A DNA stretch of 64,000 nucleotides from Quisquiliibacterium transsilvanicum. Its GTDB lineage: Bacteria; Pseudomonadota; Gammaproteobacteria; Burkholderiales; Burkholderiaceae_E. Under the pieces are notes generated by a model. The model did not search any database, was not told the DNA's origin, and saw only the letters and a program-made list of their open reading frames with translations. The translations under genes were made by a program, and so were the position numbers. The stretch covers positions 310,001 through 374,000 of the forward strand of contig NZ_JACHGB010000003.1 of assembly GCF_014202215.1 (NCBI RefSeq), in the 5' to 3' direction. Shown here piece after piece: positions 7,841 to 15,289 of this stretch (the first letter of the stretch is position 1; the number at the start of each line of letters is the position of its first letter).

Positions 7841-8905
7841 GTGTCCGGCCACGACCGATACCGCCCGCCCGCCTGGCTGCGCGGACCCCACGCCCAGACC
7901 ATCTGGCCCGCCGTCGCGGCGCCCGCACCGCGCGTGGCGATGCGCCGCGAGCGCTGGACCACGCCGGACGGCGACTTCATCGACGTCGATTTCGCGAAGC
8001 CCGAGCAGCCGCGCGAGGACGCGCCGCTGCTGGTGCTCTTTCACGGACTGGAAGGCGGCTCGGGCAGCCACTACGCCAGGGTGCTGATGGCAGCGGCAGT
8101 CCAGCGCGGCTGGCACGGCGCGGTGCCGCACTTCCGCGGCTGCAGCGGCGAGCTGAACCGCGCGCCGCGCGCCTACCACTCCGGCGACTCCGACGAGATC
8201 GACTGGATCCTGCGGCGCTTCGCTGCGACCCGCCCGCCCGCAGCGCCGCTGCTTGCCGCCGGCGTGTCGCTGGGCGCCAACGCGCTGCTCAAGTGGCTGG
8301 GCGAGCGAGGGGACGCCGCCAGCTTCGTTTCGGCGGCGGTCGGCATCTCGCCGCCGCAGGACCTCGCCGCGGGCGCGCAAGCGCTGTCACGCGGCTTCAA
8401 CCGCGTCTACATGGACAACTTCCTGCGCACGCTCAAGCGCAAGAGCCTGGCCAAGCTGGCCCAGCATCCCGGGCTCTTCGACCGCGAGCGCATGCTCGCC
8501 TCGCGCGACTTCTTCGGCTTCGACGACGCGGTCACCGCGCCGATGCACGGCTTCGCAAGCTGTCACGACTACTGGGCGCGCAGCTCGTGCCGCCAGTTCC
8601 TCGGCGGGGTGCGCGTGCCCACCCTCGTCATCAACGCGCTGAACGACCCCTTCCTTCCCGCCGGGGCGCTGGCCGCCGCCACCGAGGTCTCGCGCTTCGT
8701 GCAGCTCGACTACCCCGGCGAAGGGGGACACGTCGGCTTCCTCGGCGGCGGCTTTCCCGGCCGCTTCGACTGGTTGCCGCAACGGGTCCTCGGCTTCCTC
8801 GCTGCGCACCTGCCCACGGCGACCGGGCCGGCGGGCCGCGACCAACCCGGCGGAACGGCGCGCGCCGACCCCGAAACGCCCACAGGAGCGCACGCCCATG
8901 GATGA
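7841..8905 (+). CDS. YheT-type alpha/beta hydrolase
   Basis: A 354-residue hydrolase of the YheT/ABHD1-3 branch. It begins with the family's PPAWLRGPHAQTIWP (about residues 8-22), followed by LVLFHGLEGGSGSHYA and the nucleophile elbow AAGVSLGANALL, with Ser near residue 145. A late GGHVGFLGG supplies the catalytic His. The GTG start is taken because no in-frame ATG precedes the conserved N-terminus. The 3' end overlaps the next gene by 8 bp. Family members act as esterases or lipases of unknown natural substrate. Confidence 0.88.
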   Translation: MSGHDRYRPPAWLRGPHAQTIWPAVAAPAPRVAMRRERWTTPDGDFIDVDFAKPEQPREDAPLLVLFHGLEGGSGSHYARVLMAAAVQRGWHGAVPHFRGCSGELNRAPRAYHSGDSDEIDWILRRFAATRPPAAPLLAAGVSLGANALLKWLGERGDAASFVSAAVGISPPQDLAAGAQALSRGFNRVYMDNFLRTLKRKSLAKLAQHPGLFDRERMLASRDFFGFDDAVTAPMHGFASCHDYWARSSCRQFLGGVRVPTLVINALNDPFLPAGALAAATEVSRFVQLDYPGEGGHVGFLGGGFPGRFDWLPQRVLGFLAAHLPTATGPAGRDQPGGTARADPETPTGAHAHG

Positions 8906-9464
8906 TCTCGTCCTGCAGGCCATGACCCGCTGGCCCGACGTGCCAGCGGTGCACGGCTGGCTGCGGCTCGACCGCCGCGGCCACTGGATGCTGGTGGACC
9001 GCGGCCAGCCCGGCTTCGACGAGGCCCTGCACGGGCTGGGCAGCGAGATCACCAGCCCGCAGATCGTCGACTTCATCTGCCGCAACTACACCAGCGACGA
9101 GCAAGGCCGCTGGTTCTGGCAGAACGGCCCGCAGCGGGTGTTCGTCGACCTGGACGTCGCGCCGCTGGTCCTCCGGGTGCTGGGCGCGGGCGGCGAGGCT
9201 CGGCTGGTGGCGCACACAGGCGATTCCGTGGGCCGGGTGGATGCCGCCTGGAGCTCTCCGGAAGGCGAGCTGATCCTGGACACCGACCTGGGTCCCGGGG
9301 CGATCCATGACCTGGATCTCGCGGCGCTGGAACTGGCGGAAGTCGAGGGCGCGGTCGAGGGAAGCCCCGGCCTGAGCCTGAACATCCTCGGCCGCAGGCT
9401 GCCGGTGCAGGCCTGGGACGATGGACGGGCGCCGCGCTTCGATCGCCGACCGAGGCCTGCATGA
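8898..9464 (+). CDS. DUF2946-like conserved protein
   Basis: A 188-residue soluble protein starting MDDLVLQAMTRWPDVP and carrying ICRNYTSDEQGRWFWQNGPQRVFVDLD (about residues 54-81). I recall this pattern from betaproteobacterial proteins annotated DUF2946, with the start and WFWQNGPQRV best conserved. No catalytic motif or membrane segment is visible. It is translationally coupled to the YheT-type gene (8-bp overlap) and ends just before the convergent M48 gene. Function unknown. Confidence 0.65.
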   Translation: MDDLVLQAMTRWPDVPAVHGWLRLDRRGHWMLVDRGQPGFDEALHGLGSEITSPQIVDFICRNYTSDEQGRWFWQNGPQRVFVDLDVAPLVLRVLGAGGEARLVAHTGDSVGRVDAAWSSPEGELILDTDLGPGAIHDLDLAALELAEVEGAVEGSPGLSLNILGRRLPVQAWDDGRAPRFDRRPRPA

Positions 9465-9470
9465 GCACCC

Positions 9471-10976
9471 TCAGCGAAGGCCGGCCTTCGCGTCCTCCTG
9501 CTCCCGCGTGAACTCCGCCTGCAGCACCTTGATGCGCGCGTCCAGCTGCGAGGCCGCGTAGAAGTCCAGTCCGCCGGCCCTGCGCGCGAGCTCCAGCTGC
9601 TGGACGGCCGCCAGCCAGGCCCCATCCAGCGCATAGGCTTCCGCCGAGGCGCGGTGCGCCAGCGCCGTCTCGCCCAGGCCGCTGCGCGCGCGGGCCATCA
9701 GCCGCCAGAGCGCCGCGTCGGCGCGGGTCACCGCGAGCCGCTCTTCGAGGAAGGCCACCGCGCCGCGATGGTCGCGCACCGCGATCATCGCCTCGGCCTG
9801 CAGGTGCACCAGCGCCCGCGCCGCGGGGAAGCGCGCGGCGGCAGCCTTCGCCATCGCCAGCGCACCCGCGGCGTCGCCCGCCTGCAGCCGGGCCTGCGCC
9901 GCCAGCCGCTCCACGAAGGGATGCCCCTCGGGAAGGCGGCGACGGGTCTCCTGGATGGCACGCTCGGCCGCGGGGTAGTCGCGCTGCGCCAGCGCCCCGA
10001 CTGCCACGCCGAACCAGGCAGCTGTCTCGTCATGCGTGGTGCGGTCGCGCAGCTGCCGCTCGAAGCGGGCGCGCTCGGTGCGCAGCGCGTCCACGCTGCC
10101 GTCGCCCTGCGCGCGCAGCCGCGCGCGCGCCAGGCGGAACTCCAGCGAGTCCGGATGCTGCCGGTAGCGGCCCTCGTGGACCCGCGTCTGCATGTCGGCG
10201 ATCCGCTCGACGGTCATCGGGTGGCTGCGCATGTAGGCCGGCGCCGAGCTCTCGTAGGTGCGCGTGGCCTGCTGCAGCCTGCCGAAGAACGAAACCATTC
10301 CGTTGGGGTCGAAGCCCGCGCCGCGCAGCGTGTCCAGCCCGACCCGGTCAGCCTCGCGCTCGGCGTCGCGCGAGAACGCGAGCATCTGCTGCTTCTGCGC
10401 GCCCGCCGCCATCGTCACGATGCCGGCCGCCGCCTGCGGATTGGAGCGCGCCGCCAGCGCCGCCAGCACCACCGCCGCCAGCGTGCCCAGCGTGGTCTGC
10501 CGCTGCCCGGAGAGCATGCGCGCGATGTGCCGCTGCGTGACGTGGCCGATCTCGTGGGCGACCACCGAGGCGAGCTCGGATTCGGTCTCGGCGGCCACGA
10601 TCAGGCCGGTGTGCACGCCGATGTAGCCGCCGGGCAGCGCGAACGCGTTCAGCGACGGATCGCTGACCAGGAAGAGCTCGAAGGAATGCCCCTGCGCCGA
10701 CGCCGTCAGCGTCGCCGCCAGGCGGTTCAGGTAGTCGCCGATCTCGACGTCGCCGGACACCGCCGCGTCGCGGCGCAGATCGCGCATGATGCGCTCGCCC
10801 AGGCGACGCTCGGCCGCCGGCGAGAGGTCTTCGGCGCCCGCGTCGCCCAGCCGTGGCAGGTTGTCCGCCTGCGCCAGCGCCGCGGGCGGCGCCAGCCCCA
10901 GCAGCAGGGCCAGCGCAACGCACAGCGCGCGTTGCCGCCGGCGCGCCGGCCGCTTCGGTTCGATGAAGATCTGCAT
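9471..10976 (-). CDS. bepA: BepA/YfgC-like periplasmic M48 metalloprotease with TPR domain
   Basis: A 501-residue secreted zinc protease. Residues 15-36 form a signal peptide (hydrophobic core ALCVALALLLGLAPPAALA). The zinc motif HEIGH is at about 141-145 and the third ligand lies in DAEREADRVGLD about 60 residues later. The C-terminal half is alpha-helical with TPR-like repeats, as in BepA, which assembles or degrades outer-membrane beta-barrel proteins and LptD. Length matches the family. It is divergent from moaC and convergent with the DUF2946-like gene. The symbol is assigned by domain architecture, not by a search. Confidence 0.87.
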   Translation of the reverse strand: MQIFIEPKRPARRRQRALCVALALLLGLAPPAALAQADNLPRLGDAGAEDLSPAAERRLGERIMRDLRRDAAVSGDVEIGDYLNRLAATLTASAQGHSFELFLVSDPSLNAFALPGGYIGVHTGLIVAAETESELASVVAHEIGHVTQRHIARMLSGQRQTTLGTLAAVVLAALAARSNPQAAAGIVTMAAGAQKQQMLAFSRDAEREADRVGLDTLRGAGFDPNGMVSFFGRLQQATRTYESSAPAYMRSHPMTVERIADMQTRVHEGRYRQHPDSLEFRLARARLRAQGDGSVDALRTERARFERQLRDRTTHDETAAWFGVAVGALAQRDYPAAERAIQETRRRLPEGHPFVERLAAQARLQAGDAAGALAMAKAAAARFPAARALVHLQAEAMIAVRDHRGAVAFLEERLAVTRADAALWRLMARARSGLGETALAHRASAEAYALDGAWLAAVQQLELARRAGGLDFYAASQLDARIKVLQAEFTREQEDAKAGLR

Positions 10977-11050
10977 GTCCCTCTGAGTGGAGCGCAGCCG
11001 CGCTCCCTGACACCGGCAGGCACGGACGCGCCGGACCGGTCACCGTCGGT

Positions 11051-11059
11051 TGCTATGAT
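11051..11059 (+). promoter_or_regulatory. Extended -10 promoter for moaC
   Basis: TGCTATGAT is an extended -10 element (TGn-TATGAT) 26 bp upstream of the moaC start, in the divergent spacer with the M48 protease. A transcription start near 11066 would leave a leader of about 20 nt. No strong -35 is seen, which extended -10 promoters tolerate. Confidence 0.5.
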
Positions 11060-11085
11060 AGCCGCCCGTCCGCGAGCCCCCTGCG

Positions 11086-11568
11086 ATGAGCACTCCCCTC
11101 ACCCATTTCGACGCCGCCGGCCAGGCCCACATGGTGGATGTCGGCGACAAGGCCGTCACCCGCCGCGTGGCCGTAGCCAGCGGCCGCATCCGCATGAAGC
11201 CGGCGACGCTCGAGCTGATCCGCTCGGGCTCCGCGCGCAAGGGCGACGTGCTGGGCATCGCCCGCATCGCCGCGATCCAGGGCGCCAAGCGCACCGCCGA
11301 CCTGATCCCGCTGTGCCACCCCATCCCGCTGACCCGCGTCGCGGTGGAGTTCGACACGGACGCCGCCGCGTCCACGGTGACCTGCACCGCGCGCGTGGAA
11401 TGCGAGGGCCGCACCGGCGTGGAGATGGAGGCGCTTACTGCGGTGCAGGTCGGCCTCCTGACCGTCTACGACATGCTGAAGGCTGCCGACCGCGGCATGG
11501 TGATCGAGGAGGTGCGGGTGCTGGAGAAGCACGGGGGGAAATCGGGGAGTTTCGTGGCGGGGACGTAG
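11086..11568 (+). CDS. moaC: Cyclic pyranopterin monophosphate synthase
   Basis: MoaC converts 3',8-cyclo-7,8-dihydro-GTP to cyclic pyranopterin monophosphate in molybdenum cofactor synthesis. The 160 residues match the family's usual length and carry its signature segments: [25 protein letters not shown] (about residues 75-85), [23 protein letters not shown] and the C-terminal KHGGKSG. No other moa gene is adjacent. Its 3' end overlaps a possible small protein gene on the other strand by about 100 bp. Confidence 0.96.
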   Translation: MSTPLTHFDAAGQAHMVDVGDKAVTRRVAVASGRIRMKPATLELIRSGSARKGDVLGIARIAAIQGAKRTADLIPLCHPIPLTRVAVEFDTDAAASTVTCTARVECEGRTGVEMEALTAVQVGLLTVYDMLKAADRGMVIEEVRVLEKHGGKSGSFVAGT

Positions 11569-11777
11569 TGCGCTGATTCGCAAGCGCGCGGGGCTTGCAG
11601 ATCATCGTCGCTGCCCGGCTCCCGTTCCCAGAAGGTGCAGCCGCCCGCCGGCGGCCAATGGCGGGTGACGCGGCCGCCGCGACCGCACAGGGCCGTGCCG
11701 GCATGCTCCTCCAGCGCCAACAGCCAGTGGCAGTAGCGGCAGGGACGCGGATCGGTGTGGGGCTGGAAGCTGGCCAT
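11466..11777 (-). CDS. Possible small Cys-rich conserved protein overlapping moaC
   Basis: A 103-codon frame whose first 60 residues look real: [20 protein letters not shown], then a third Cys, then [17 protein letters not shown]. The CxxC-x(16)-C-x(16)-C spacing ending in FWEREPG resembles small hypothetical proteins I recall from Burkholderiales, which probably bind a metal. The last 35 residues are antisense to the moaC 3' end and look unconstrained; orthologues would be expected to stop near the DDD. No strong Shine-Dalgarno. This may be a protein whose stop codon was lost and whose frame now reads into moaC. Confidence 0.42.
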   Translation of the reverse strand: MASFQPHTDPRPCRYCHWLLALEEHAGTALCGRGGRVTRHWPPAGGCTFWEREPGSDDDLQAPRACESAHYVPATKLPDFPPCFSSTRTSSITMPRSAAFSMS

Positions 11778-11823
11778 TCGCAGAGAATGGCAGCGGCCGG
11801 GCGCAGCGGATGAGCCTGGGCGG

Positions 11824-12495
11824 CTAGCCTGAGCGCGCTGCTGGCGCGACCGGCCCGGCGTCGAACAACTCCACCTCCGGCGCCCGCATCAGTGCCCGCG
11901 CATCCTCGGAAGACCCCATCAGCCACTGCTCCATGTCCGCCCGCTCGATCGGGATCACGCTGCGTTTGTCCTGCTGGTCAGGGGTCAGTGCGGGGTCGGG
12001 CTTGTGCATGCGGCCCATCAGCGGGTGGCCGTCCGCGTTGATCGTGAGCATCGTGTAGCTCTCGTGGATCTCGCCGGTCGCCCGGTCGATCCAGGCATTC
12101 CAGAGCCCGGCCAAGCCCCAGGGCTCGCCGTCGGCGCGCCGGAAGCGCCACCAGACGTTGCGGCCGGTCTCCCAGTTCGGCTCGTCGAAGCTGACGGCCG
12201 GGATGATGCAGCGCTGGCCGCGCGCCCAGGCCGTGCGGTACGTCGGTTTCTGGGCGAGCTCCTCGCCGCGGGCATTGTTCGTCGAGTAGCGGACGTCCGG
12301 CGACCTGGCGAAGTGCGGGATCAGACCCCAGCGGCCCACGACGAGTTCGCGGTGGCCGTCGCGGTCGGCGCGGACGAACGGGCCCGGCGCGCGCGGGAAG
12401 ATCTCGCGCGGCCAGGGCATCGGCGGGTTGCGCCGGCCGATCTCGAAGAACCGCTCGATGTCGGCCTGCCCGGGGCTTACGTATCGGTTGCACAT
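11824..12495 (-). CDS. yedK: SOS response-associated HMCES/YedK protein
   Basis: A 223-residue SRAP-domain protein that shields abasic sites in single-stranded DNA through a thiazolidine crosslink. The invariant Cys2 follows the initiator Met (MCNRY). Conserved segments are GRWGLIPHFA, YSTNNARGEEL (Asn of the active site), RCIIPAVSFDEPNW and the late GRMHKPDP containing the catalytic His, all at normal spacing. It sits next to two toxin-antitoxin pairs, a context frequent for mobile or stress genes. The start is fixed by the need for Cys2. Confidence 0.93.
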   Translation of the reverse strand: MCNRYVSPGQADIERFFEIGRRNPPMPWPREIFPRAPGPFVRADRDGHRELVVGRWGLIPHFARSPDVRYSTNNARGEELAQKPTYRTAWARGQRCIIPAVSFDEPNWETGRNVWWRFRRADGEPWGLAGLWNAWIDRATGEIHESYTMLTINADGHPLMGRMHKPDPALTPDQQDKRSVIPIERADMEQWLMGSSEDARALMRAPEVELFDAGPVAPAARSG

Positions 12496-12573
12496 TGCGC
12501 CTCCCAGCGGGTCGCGTTGACGTAGCGGCGAAGGGCCCAGGGGACACCGGATCCTCGGTGAGAGCAGCGAGCG

Positions 12574-12855
12574 CTACCCCCGCTTGAGATCGCGATAGAA
12601 GTTCTCGTGCGGACCGATCGCTTCCAGGTAGACGAGCCTCACGTCGTTGTCGACGGTGTACCCGAGCAGGTAGAGCTGATGGCGGCTGCGGAACTTGTAG
12701 ACGAACAGATCCGCCAGGTCGCCCTTCTTGCGCTCACCGACCGTCGGATCGGCCGCCACGACTCCGGTGGCTGCATCGACGTCCCTGGCGACGTTGTCGT
12801 CGAGCTTCTTGTAGGCGCGCGCAAAGCGGCGCGTCTGTTTCAGTGCCCAGCTCAC
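12574..12855 (-). CDS. RelE/ParE-family toxin
   Basis: A 93-residue RelE/ParE-superfamily toxin. The helical start ALKQTRRFARAYKKLDD is followed by DLFVYKFRSRHQLYLLGY and DVRLVYLEAIGPHENFYRDLK, a typical beta-sheet and C-terminal helix for the fold. Translation starts at a GTG that overlaps the antitoxin stop by 4 bp (GTGA), so the two are coupled. Whether it cleaves ribosome-bound mRNA or poisons gyrase cannot be told from sequence. A long open frame continues upstream but is not coding. Confidence 0.82.
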   Translation of the reverse strand: MSWALKQTRRFARAYKKLDDNVARDVDAATGVVAADPTVGERKKGDLADLFVYKFRSRHQLYLLGYTVDNDVRLVYLEAIGPHENFYRDLKRG

Positions 12856-13085
12856 GGGAGCCGCGAACGGGGCACGAAGGGCGTTGCATCTTCGCGCGGC
12901 TCGGCCATCGAGGCCAGGGACTCGGCGATGAAGCTCACCGGCAGGTCGGGGTTGTCCAGCGCAGCGCGCCCGACCTTGGCCCAGTACTCGATCTGCCCGG
13001 CGATGGTGCGGTGCTCTGCCTGCGCTTCGCTGCGCGCCTGCTCGTAGAGCGTCTGATCGATGCGGATGGAGGTCGAGGCGGCCAC
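12852..13085 (-). CDS. ParD-like ribbon-helix-helix antitoxin
   Basis: A 77-residue antitoxin with an N-terminal ribbon-helix-helix segment STSIRIDQTLYEQARSEA and GQIEYWAKVGRAAL. The acidic, flexible C-terminus should wrap the toxin. The GTG at 13085 was chosen because GGAG lies 6-7 nt upstream and the protein then starts directly at the DNA-binding strand; a longer frame from 13133 would add 16 residues. Gene order antitoxin-toxin with a 4-bp overlap fits ParDE/RelBE operons. It probably represses its own promoter through the adjacent CCACaaaaGTGG palindrome. Confidence 0.8.
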   Translation of the reverse strand: MAASTSIRIDQTLYEQARSEAQAEHRTIAGQIEYWAKVGRAALDNPDLPVSFIAESLASMAEPREDATPFVPRSRLP

Positions 13086-13129
13086 GACGGTCTCCGAATG
13101 AGCGTGATTTCCTGACGGAGGCGAAATTA

Positions 13130-13141
13130 CCACAAAAGTGG
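13130..13141. promoter_or_regulatory. Operator-like palindrome of the parDE-like operon
   Basis: CCAC-AAAA-GTGG is a perfect inverted repeat 45 bp upstream of the antitoxin start in a local AT-rich patch. It is a likely site for autorepression by the ribbon-helix-helix antitoxin. The exact -35/-10 pair is not clear. Confidence 0.5.
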
Positions 13142-13358
13142 CAAAACGCCTTCCGACGCCGATCCGGCGAGCGCTCTAAACACCCCGGACACAGCCGGCC
13201 GTCATTGCGGGGCAGGCTTGACGCGCGGGCCGCCTCGCGCCCCCTCCTCATGGCCGACTTGACCGTCGTTCGCACACCGTCGATGTTTCGGGATGGTGGC
13301 GGCATTCGGCCGGAAGCGCACTCGAGACGTCCACGATCCGGGCCTTTCCGCTGCGCTC

Positions 13359-13400
13359 TTGCAGGAATATCCCGTTTTACGTATTACGGCACACGTAATA
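13359..13400 (+). promoter_or_regulatory. higBA promoter with operator over the -10
   Basis: TTGCAG (13359-13364), a 17-bp spacer and TATTAC (13382-13387) form a good sigma-70 promoter. The perfect inverted repeat TATTAC-ggcacac-GTAATA (13382-13400) covers the -10 and the start site, as expected for autorepression by HigA. The leader to the GTG start is about 15 nt and has no clear Shine-Dalgarno. Confidence 0.68.
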
Positions 13401-13408
13401 TCATTGCC

Positions 13409-13687
13409 GTGATCCTTTCCTTCAAATGCAAGCAGACGCAGGCTCTGTTCGAAGGCGGCTCCCCGCGTCGCTTCCGTGCGTTCAAGGACGTTGCAGTGCG
13501 CAAGCTGACCCAGCTGGATTCCGCGAAAACCTTGGAGTTCTTGCGGTCGCCTCCCGGCAACCAGCTCGAAGCCCTGCGTGGCGACAGGAAAGGCCGGTAC
13601 AGCATCCGCGTCAACGATCAGTTCCGGCTGTGCTTCGTCTGGACCGAGGCGGGGCCGGATGAGGTCGAGATCGTCGATTACCGCTGA
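13409..13687 (+). CDS. higB: HigB-type mRNA interferase toxin
   Basis: A 92-residue RelE-superfamily toxin of the HigB branch: SFKCKQTQALFEGG, RRFRAFKDVAVRKLTQLD, LRSPPGNQLEALRGDRKG, YSIRVNDQFRLCFVW and VEIVDYR. HigB cleaves mRNA at the ribosome. Order toxin then antitoxin is characteristic of higBA. The GTG start gives the canonical short N-terminus; the frame is open upstream but contains the promoter. The antitoxin start follows 10 bp after the stop codon. Confidence 0.9.
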   Translation: MILSFKCKQTQALFEGGSPRRFRAFKDVAVRKLTQLDSAKTLEFLRSPPGNQLEALRGDRKGRYSIRVNDQFRLCFVWTEAGPDEVEIVDYR

Positions 13688-13697
13688 GGAGCTCAAG

Positions 13698-14018
13698 ATG
13701 AACCGACCGATCAATCGCATGCGCCCGGTGCACCCGGGTGAGATCCTGCGTGAGGATTTTCTCGTGCCGCTCGAGATGAGCGTCAATGCGCTGGCGCTTG
13801 CCCTGGGAGTGCCCGCAACGCGCATCCACGAGATCGCCAAGGAGCGGCGGTCGATCACGGCCGACACTGCCGAACGTCTCGCCCGATACTTCGGGGGCGA
13901 TGCGGAGTCCTGGATGGGTTTGCAGGCGGCATTCGACCTCAAGACCCTGCCGACCCGCGACGAGATCCGCAAGCGCGTCGAGCCGCGATTCGTACCCCCG
14001 ACGACCGATCGCACGTAA
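13698..14018 (+). CDS. higA: HigA-type antitoxin (XRE helix-turn-helix)
   Basis: A 106-residue antitoxin starting MNRPINRMRPVHPGEILREDFL, the usual HigA opening. The HTH follows: LALALGVPATRIHEIAKERRSITADTAERLARYFGG (about residues 35-70). It should neutralise HigB and repress through the inverted repeat over the promoter. Shine-Dalgarno GAGGAG lies 7 nt upstream. The thioesterase gene follows after 7 bp on the same strand, so the antitoxin transcript probably continues into it. Confidence 0.92.
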   Translation: MNRPINRMRPVHPGEILREDFLVPLEMSVNALALALGVPATRIHEIAKERRSITADTAERLARYFGGDAESWMGLQAAFDLKTLPTRDEIRKRVEPRFVPPTTDRT

Positions 14019-14025
14019 GAGACCC

Positions 14026-14469
14026 ATGTCGACGAAAGAAGAAATCTCCGCCTTCATGTCGCACGCCTTCCCCGCGAGCAGCTTCACGATCGTCGAGGCC
14101 GGCAGCAAGCGCGCCACCATCCGCCGCCCGGTCACCCAGGACGACCTGCGCCCCGGCGACACGGTGTCGGGCCCGACCCTGATGGCGCTGGCCGACACCG
14201 CGCTCTACGTGGCCATCCACGCAACGCTGGGGATCACGCCGCACGCGGTCACCTCGAACATGAACATCAATTTCCTGCGGCGCCCGCCGGCGGACCGGGC
14301 GCTGGTGGCCGAGTGCCGGCTGCTGAGGGTGGGCCGCACGCTCGCCGTGGGCGAGGTCTCGCTGTTCTCCGAGGGCATGGACGAGCCGGTCGCCCATGTC
14401 GTGGGCAGCTATGTCATTCCGAGGGAGCGCCCGTCGTCCGGCGCAATCCGGACGACGGATCCCGAATGA
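14026..14469 (+). CDS. PaaI-type hotdog thioesterase with REP-like C-terminal tail
   Basis: A 147-residue hotdog-fold acyl-CoA thioesterase. SGPTLMALADTALYVAIHATLG (about residues 50-71) holds the helix with the catalytic acid, and TSNMNINFLRRPP is the following conserved strand. The last 19 residues are encoded by a 58-bp palindrome (14413-14470), so the tail VIPRERPSSGAIRTTDPE is probably acquired rather than ancestral. The stop overlaps the ABC gene start (ATGA). It is transcribed just behind higBA. Substrate unknown. Confidence 0.85.
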   Translation: MSTKEEISAFMSHAFPASSFTIVEAGSKRATIRRPVTQDDLRPGDTVSGPTLMALADTALYVAIHATLGITPHAVTSNMNINFLRRPPADRALVAECRLLRVGRTLAVGEVSLFSEGMDEPVAHVVGSYVIPRERPSSGAIRTTDPE

Positions 14470-14470
14470 C
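14413..14470. repeat. REP-like 58-bp imperfect palindrome inside coding sequence
   Basis: The outer arms GTCATTC and GAATGAC (7 bp), a GGGA/TCCC middle step and a perfect 11-bp inner stem CCGTCGTCCGG / CCGGACGACGG with a 6-nt loop form a bulged hairpin. This is the build of REP/BIME-type extragenic palindromes. It encodes the C-terminus of the thioesterase and supplies the start codon of the ABC ATPase. Confidence 0.8.
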
Positions 14471-15185
14471 CCACATCATCCGCACGCGCTCCCTCAGCAA
14501 GCATTACGCCATGGGCGACACCGTCGTCCATGCGCTGCGCGAGGTCTCGGTCGACATCGCCGCGGGCGAGTTCGTCGCGGTGATGGGGCCCAGCGGCTCG
14601 GGCAAGTCCACCTTCATGAACCTGGTCGGCTGCCTCGACCGGCCGGACTCCGGCCGCTACGAGCTGGCCGGAGAAGCGGTGGAGGGGCTGGACGAGGACC
14701 GTCTCGCCGCGATCCGCAACCGCCGCATCGGTTTCGTCTTCCAGCAGTTCAACCTGCTGGCGCGCACCTCGGCGCTGGAGAACGTGGAACTGCCGCTGCT
14801 CTACGGCGGCCTTGCCCGCAGGGAGCGACTGGAGCGCGCGCGGCGCCGGCTGGACCAGGTGGGGCTTGGCGACCGCGTCGACCACCATCCGCGCCAGCTC
14901 TCCGGCGGTCAGCAGCAGCGGGTGGCGATCGCCCGCGCGCTGGTCAACGACCCGGTGCTGGTGCTCGCCGACGAGCCCACCGGCGCGCTGGACTCCCGCA
15001 CCAGCGTGGAGGTGATGGCGCTGCTGCAGTCGCTCAACCGCGACGGCATCACCGTCGTGCTCGTCACGCACGAGGCCGACATCGCAGCCTTCGCTGGGCG
15101 GGTGCTGAGCTTTCGCGACGGGGCCATCGTGTCGGACGCTCGCCAGGAGCCGCGCGACGCGGCTGCACTGCGGGCCGCCGGCTGA
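14466..15185 (+). CDS. LolD/MacB-type ABC transporter ATPase without visible permease
   Basis: A 239-residue ABC ATPase. Walker A GPSGSGKST is at about residues 41-49, Q-loop FVFQQFNLLA near 97, signature [15 protein letters not shown] near 143 and Walker B VLVLADEPTGALDS near 163. LVGCLDRPDSG and the helix after it place it in the LolD/MacB/FtsE-like branch, which works with a FtsX/MacB-fold permease. No permease gene is adjacent; the next gene is an opposite-strand cardiolipin synthase. Start and upstream stop overlap as ATGA, and the ATG lies in a palindrome arm without a good Shine-Dalgarno, so it is probably coupled. Confidence 0.9.
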   Translation: MTHIIRTRSLSKHYAMGDTVVHALREVSVDIAAGEFVAVMGPSGSGKSTFMNLVGCLDRPDSGRYELAGEAVEGLDEDRLAAIRNRRIGFVFQQFNLLARTSALENVELPLLYGGLARRERLERARRRLDQVGLGDRVDHHPRQLSGGQQQRVAIARALVNDPVLVLADEPTGALDSRTSVEVMALLQSLNRDGITVVLVTHEADIAAFAGRVLSFRDGAIVSDARQEPRDAAALRAAG

Positions 15186-15205
15186 CGGCTGACGGCTGAC
15201 GGCTG
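15181..15205. repeat. Heptanucleotide repeat across the ABC ATPase stop codon
   Basis: Three perfect GCTGACG units plus a partial fourth. The TGA in the first unit is the stop codon of the ABC gene. Because the unit is 7 bp, gain or loss of units would not change where that first stop falls. Confidence 0.85.
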
Positions 15206-15289
15206 CGGCCGGAGCACGCCCGCCCGGAGCAACGCCCGGAGCGACGCGGGAAACGACACACGGAACGACACGCGGAAGCGCGCGTCCCG

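Larger units (their letters stand above)
13086..13408. other. Gene-free spacer between two toxin-antitoxin operons
   Basis: This 323-bp divergent spacer has no convincing gene. It holds the palindrome at 13130-13141 and the higBA promoter-operator at 13359-13400. At 13201 a GTCATTGCGG resembles one end of common interspersed bacterial repeats, but no matching arm is found. Confidence 0.7.

Noticed and set aside
9654-11576. 640-codon plus-strand frame
   Set aside because: It is mostly antisense to the M48 protease and shares moaC DNA in another frame; no family likeness.
13201-13217. Second copy of the REP-like element (GTCATTGCGGGG)
   Set aside because: Only one end resembles it and no inverted partner is found within 100 bp.
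12574-13305. 243-codon fusion of antitoxin-antisense and toxin
   Set aside because: The frame upstream of the GTG at 12855 overlaps the antitoxin in another frame and has no family likeness; the real toxin is the last 93 codons.
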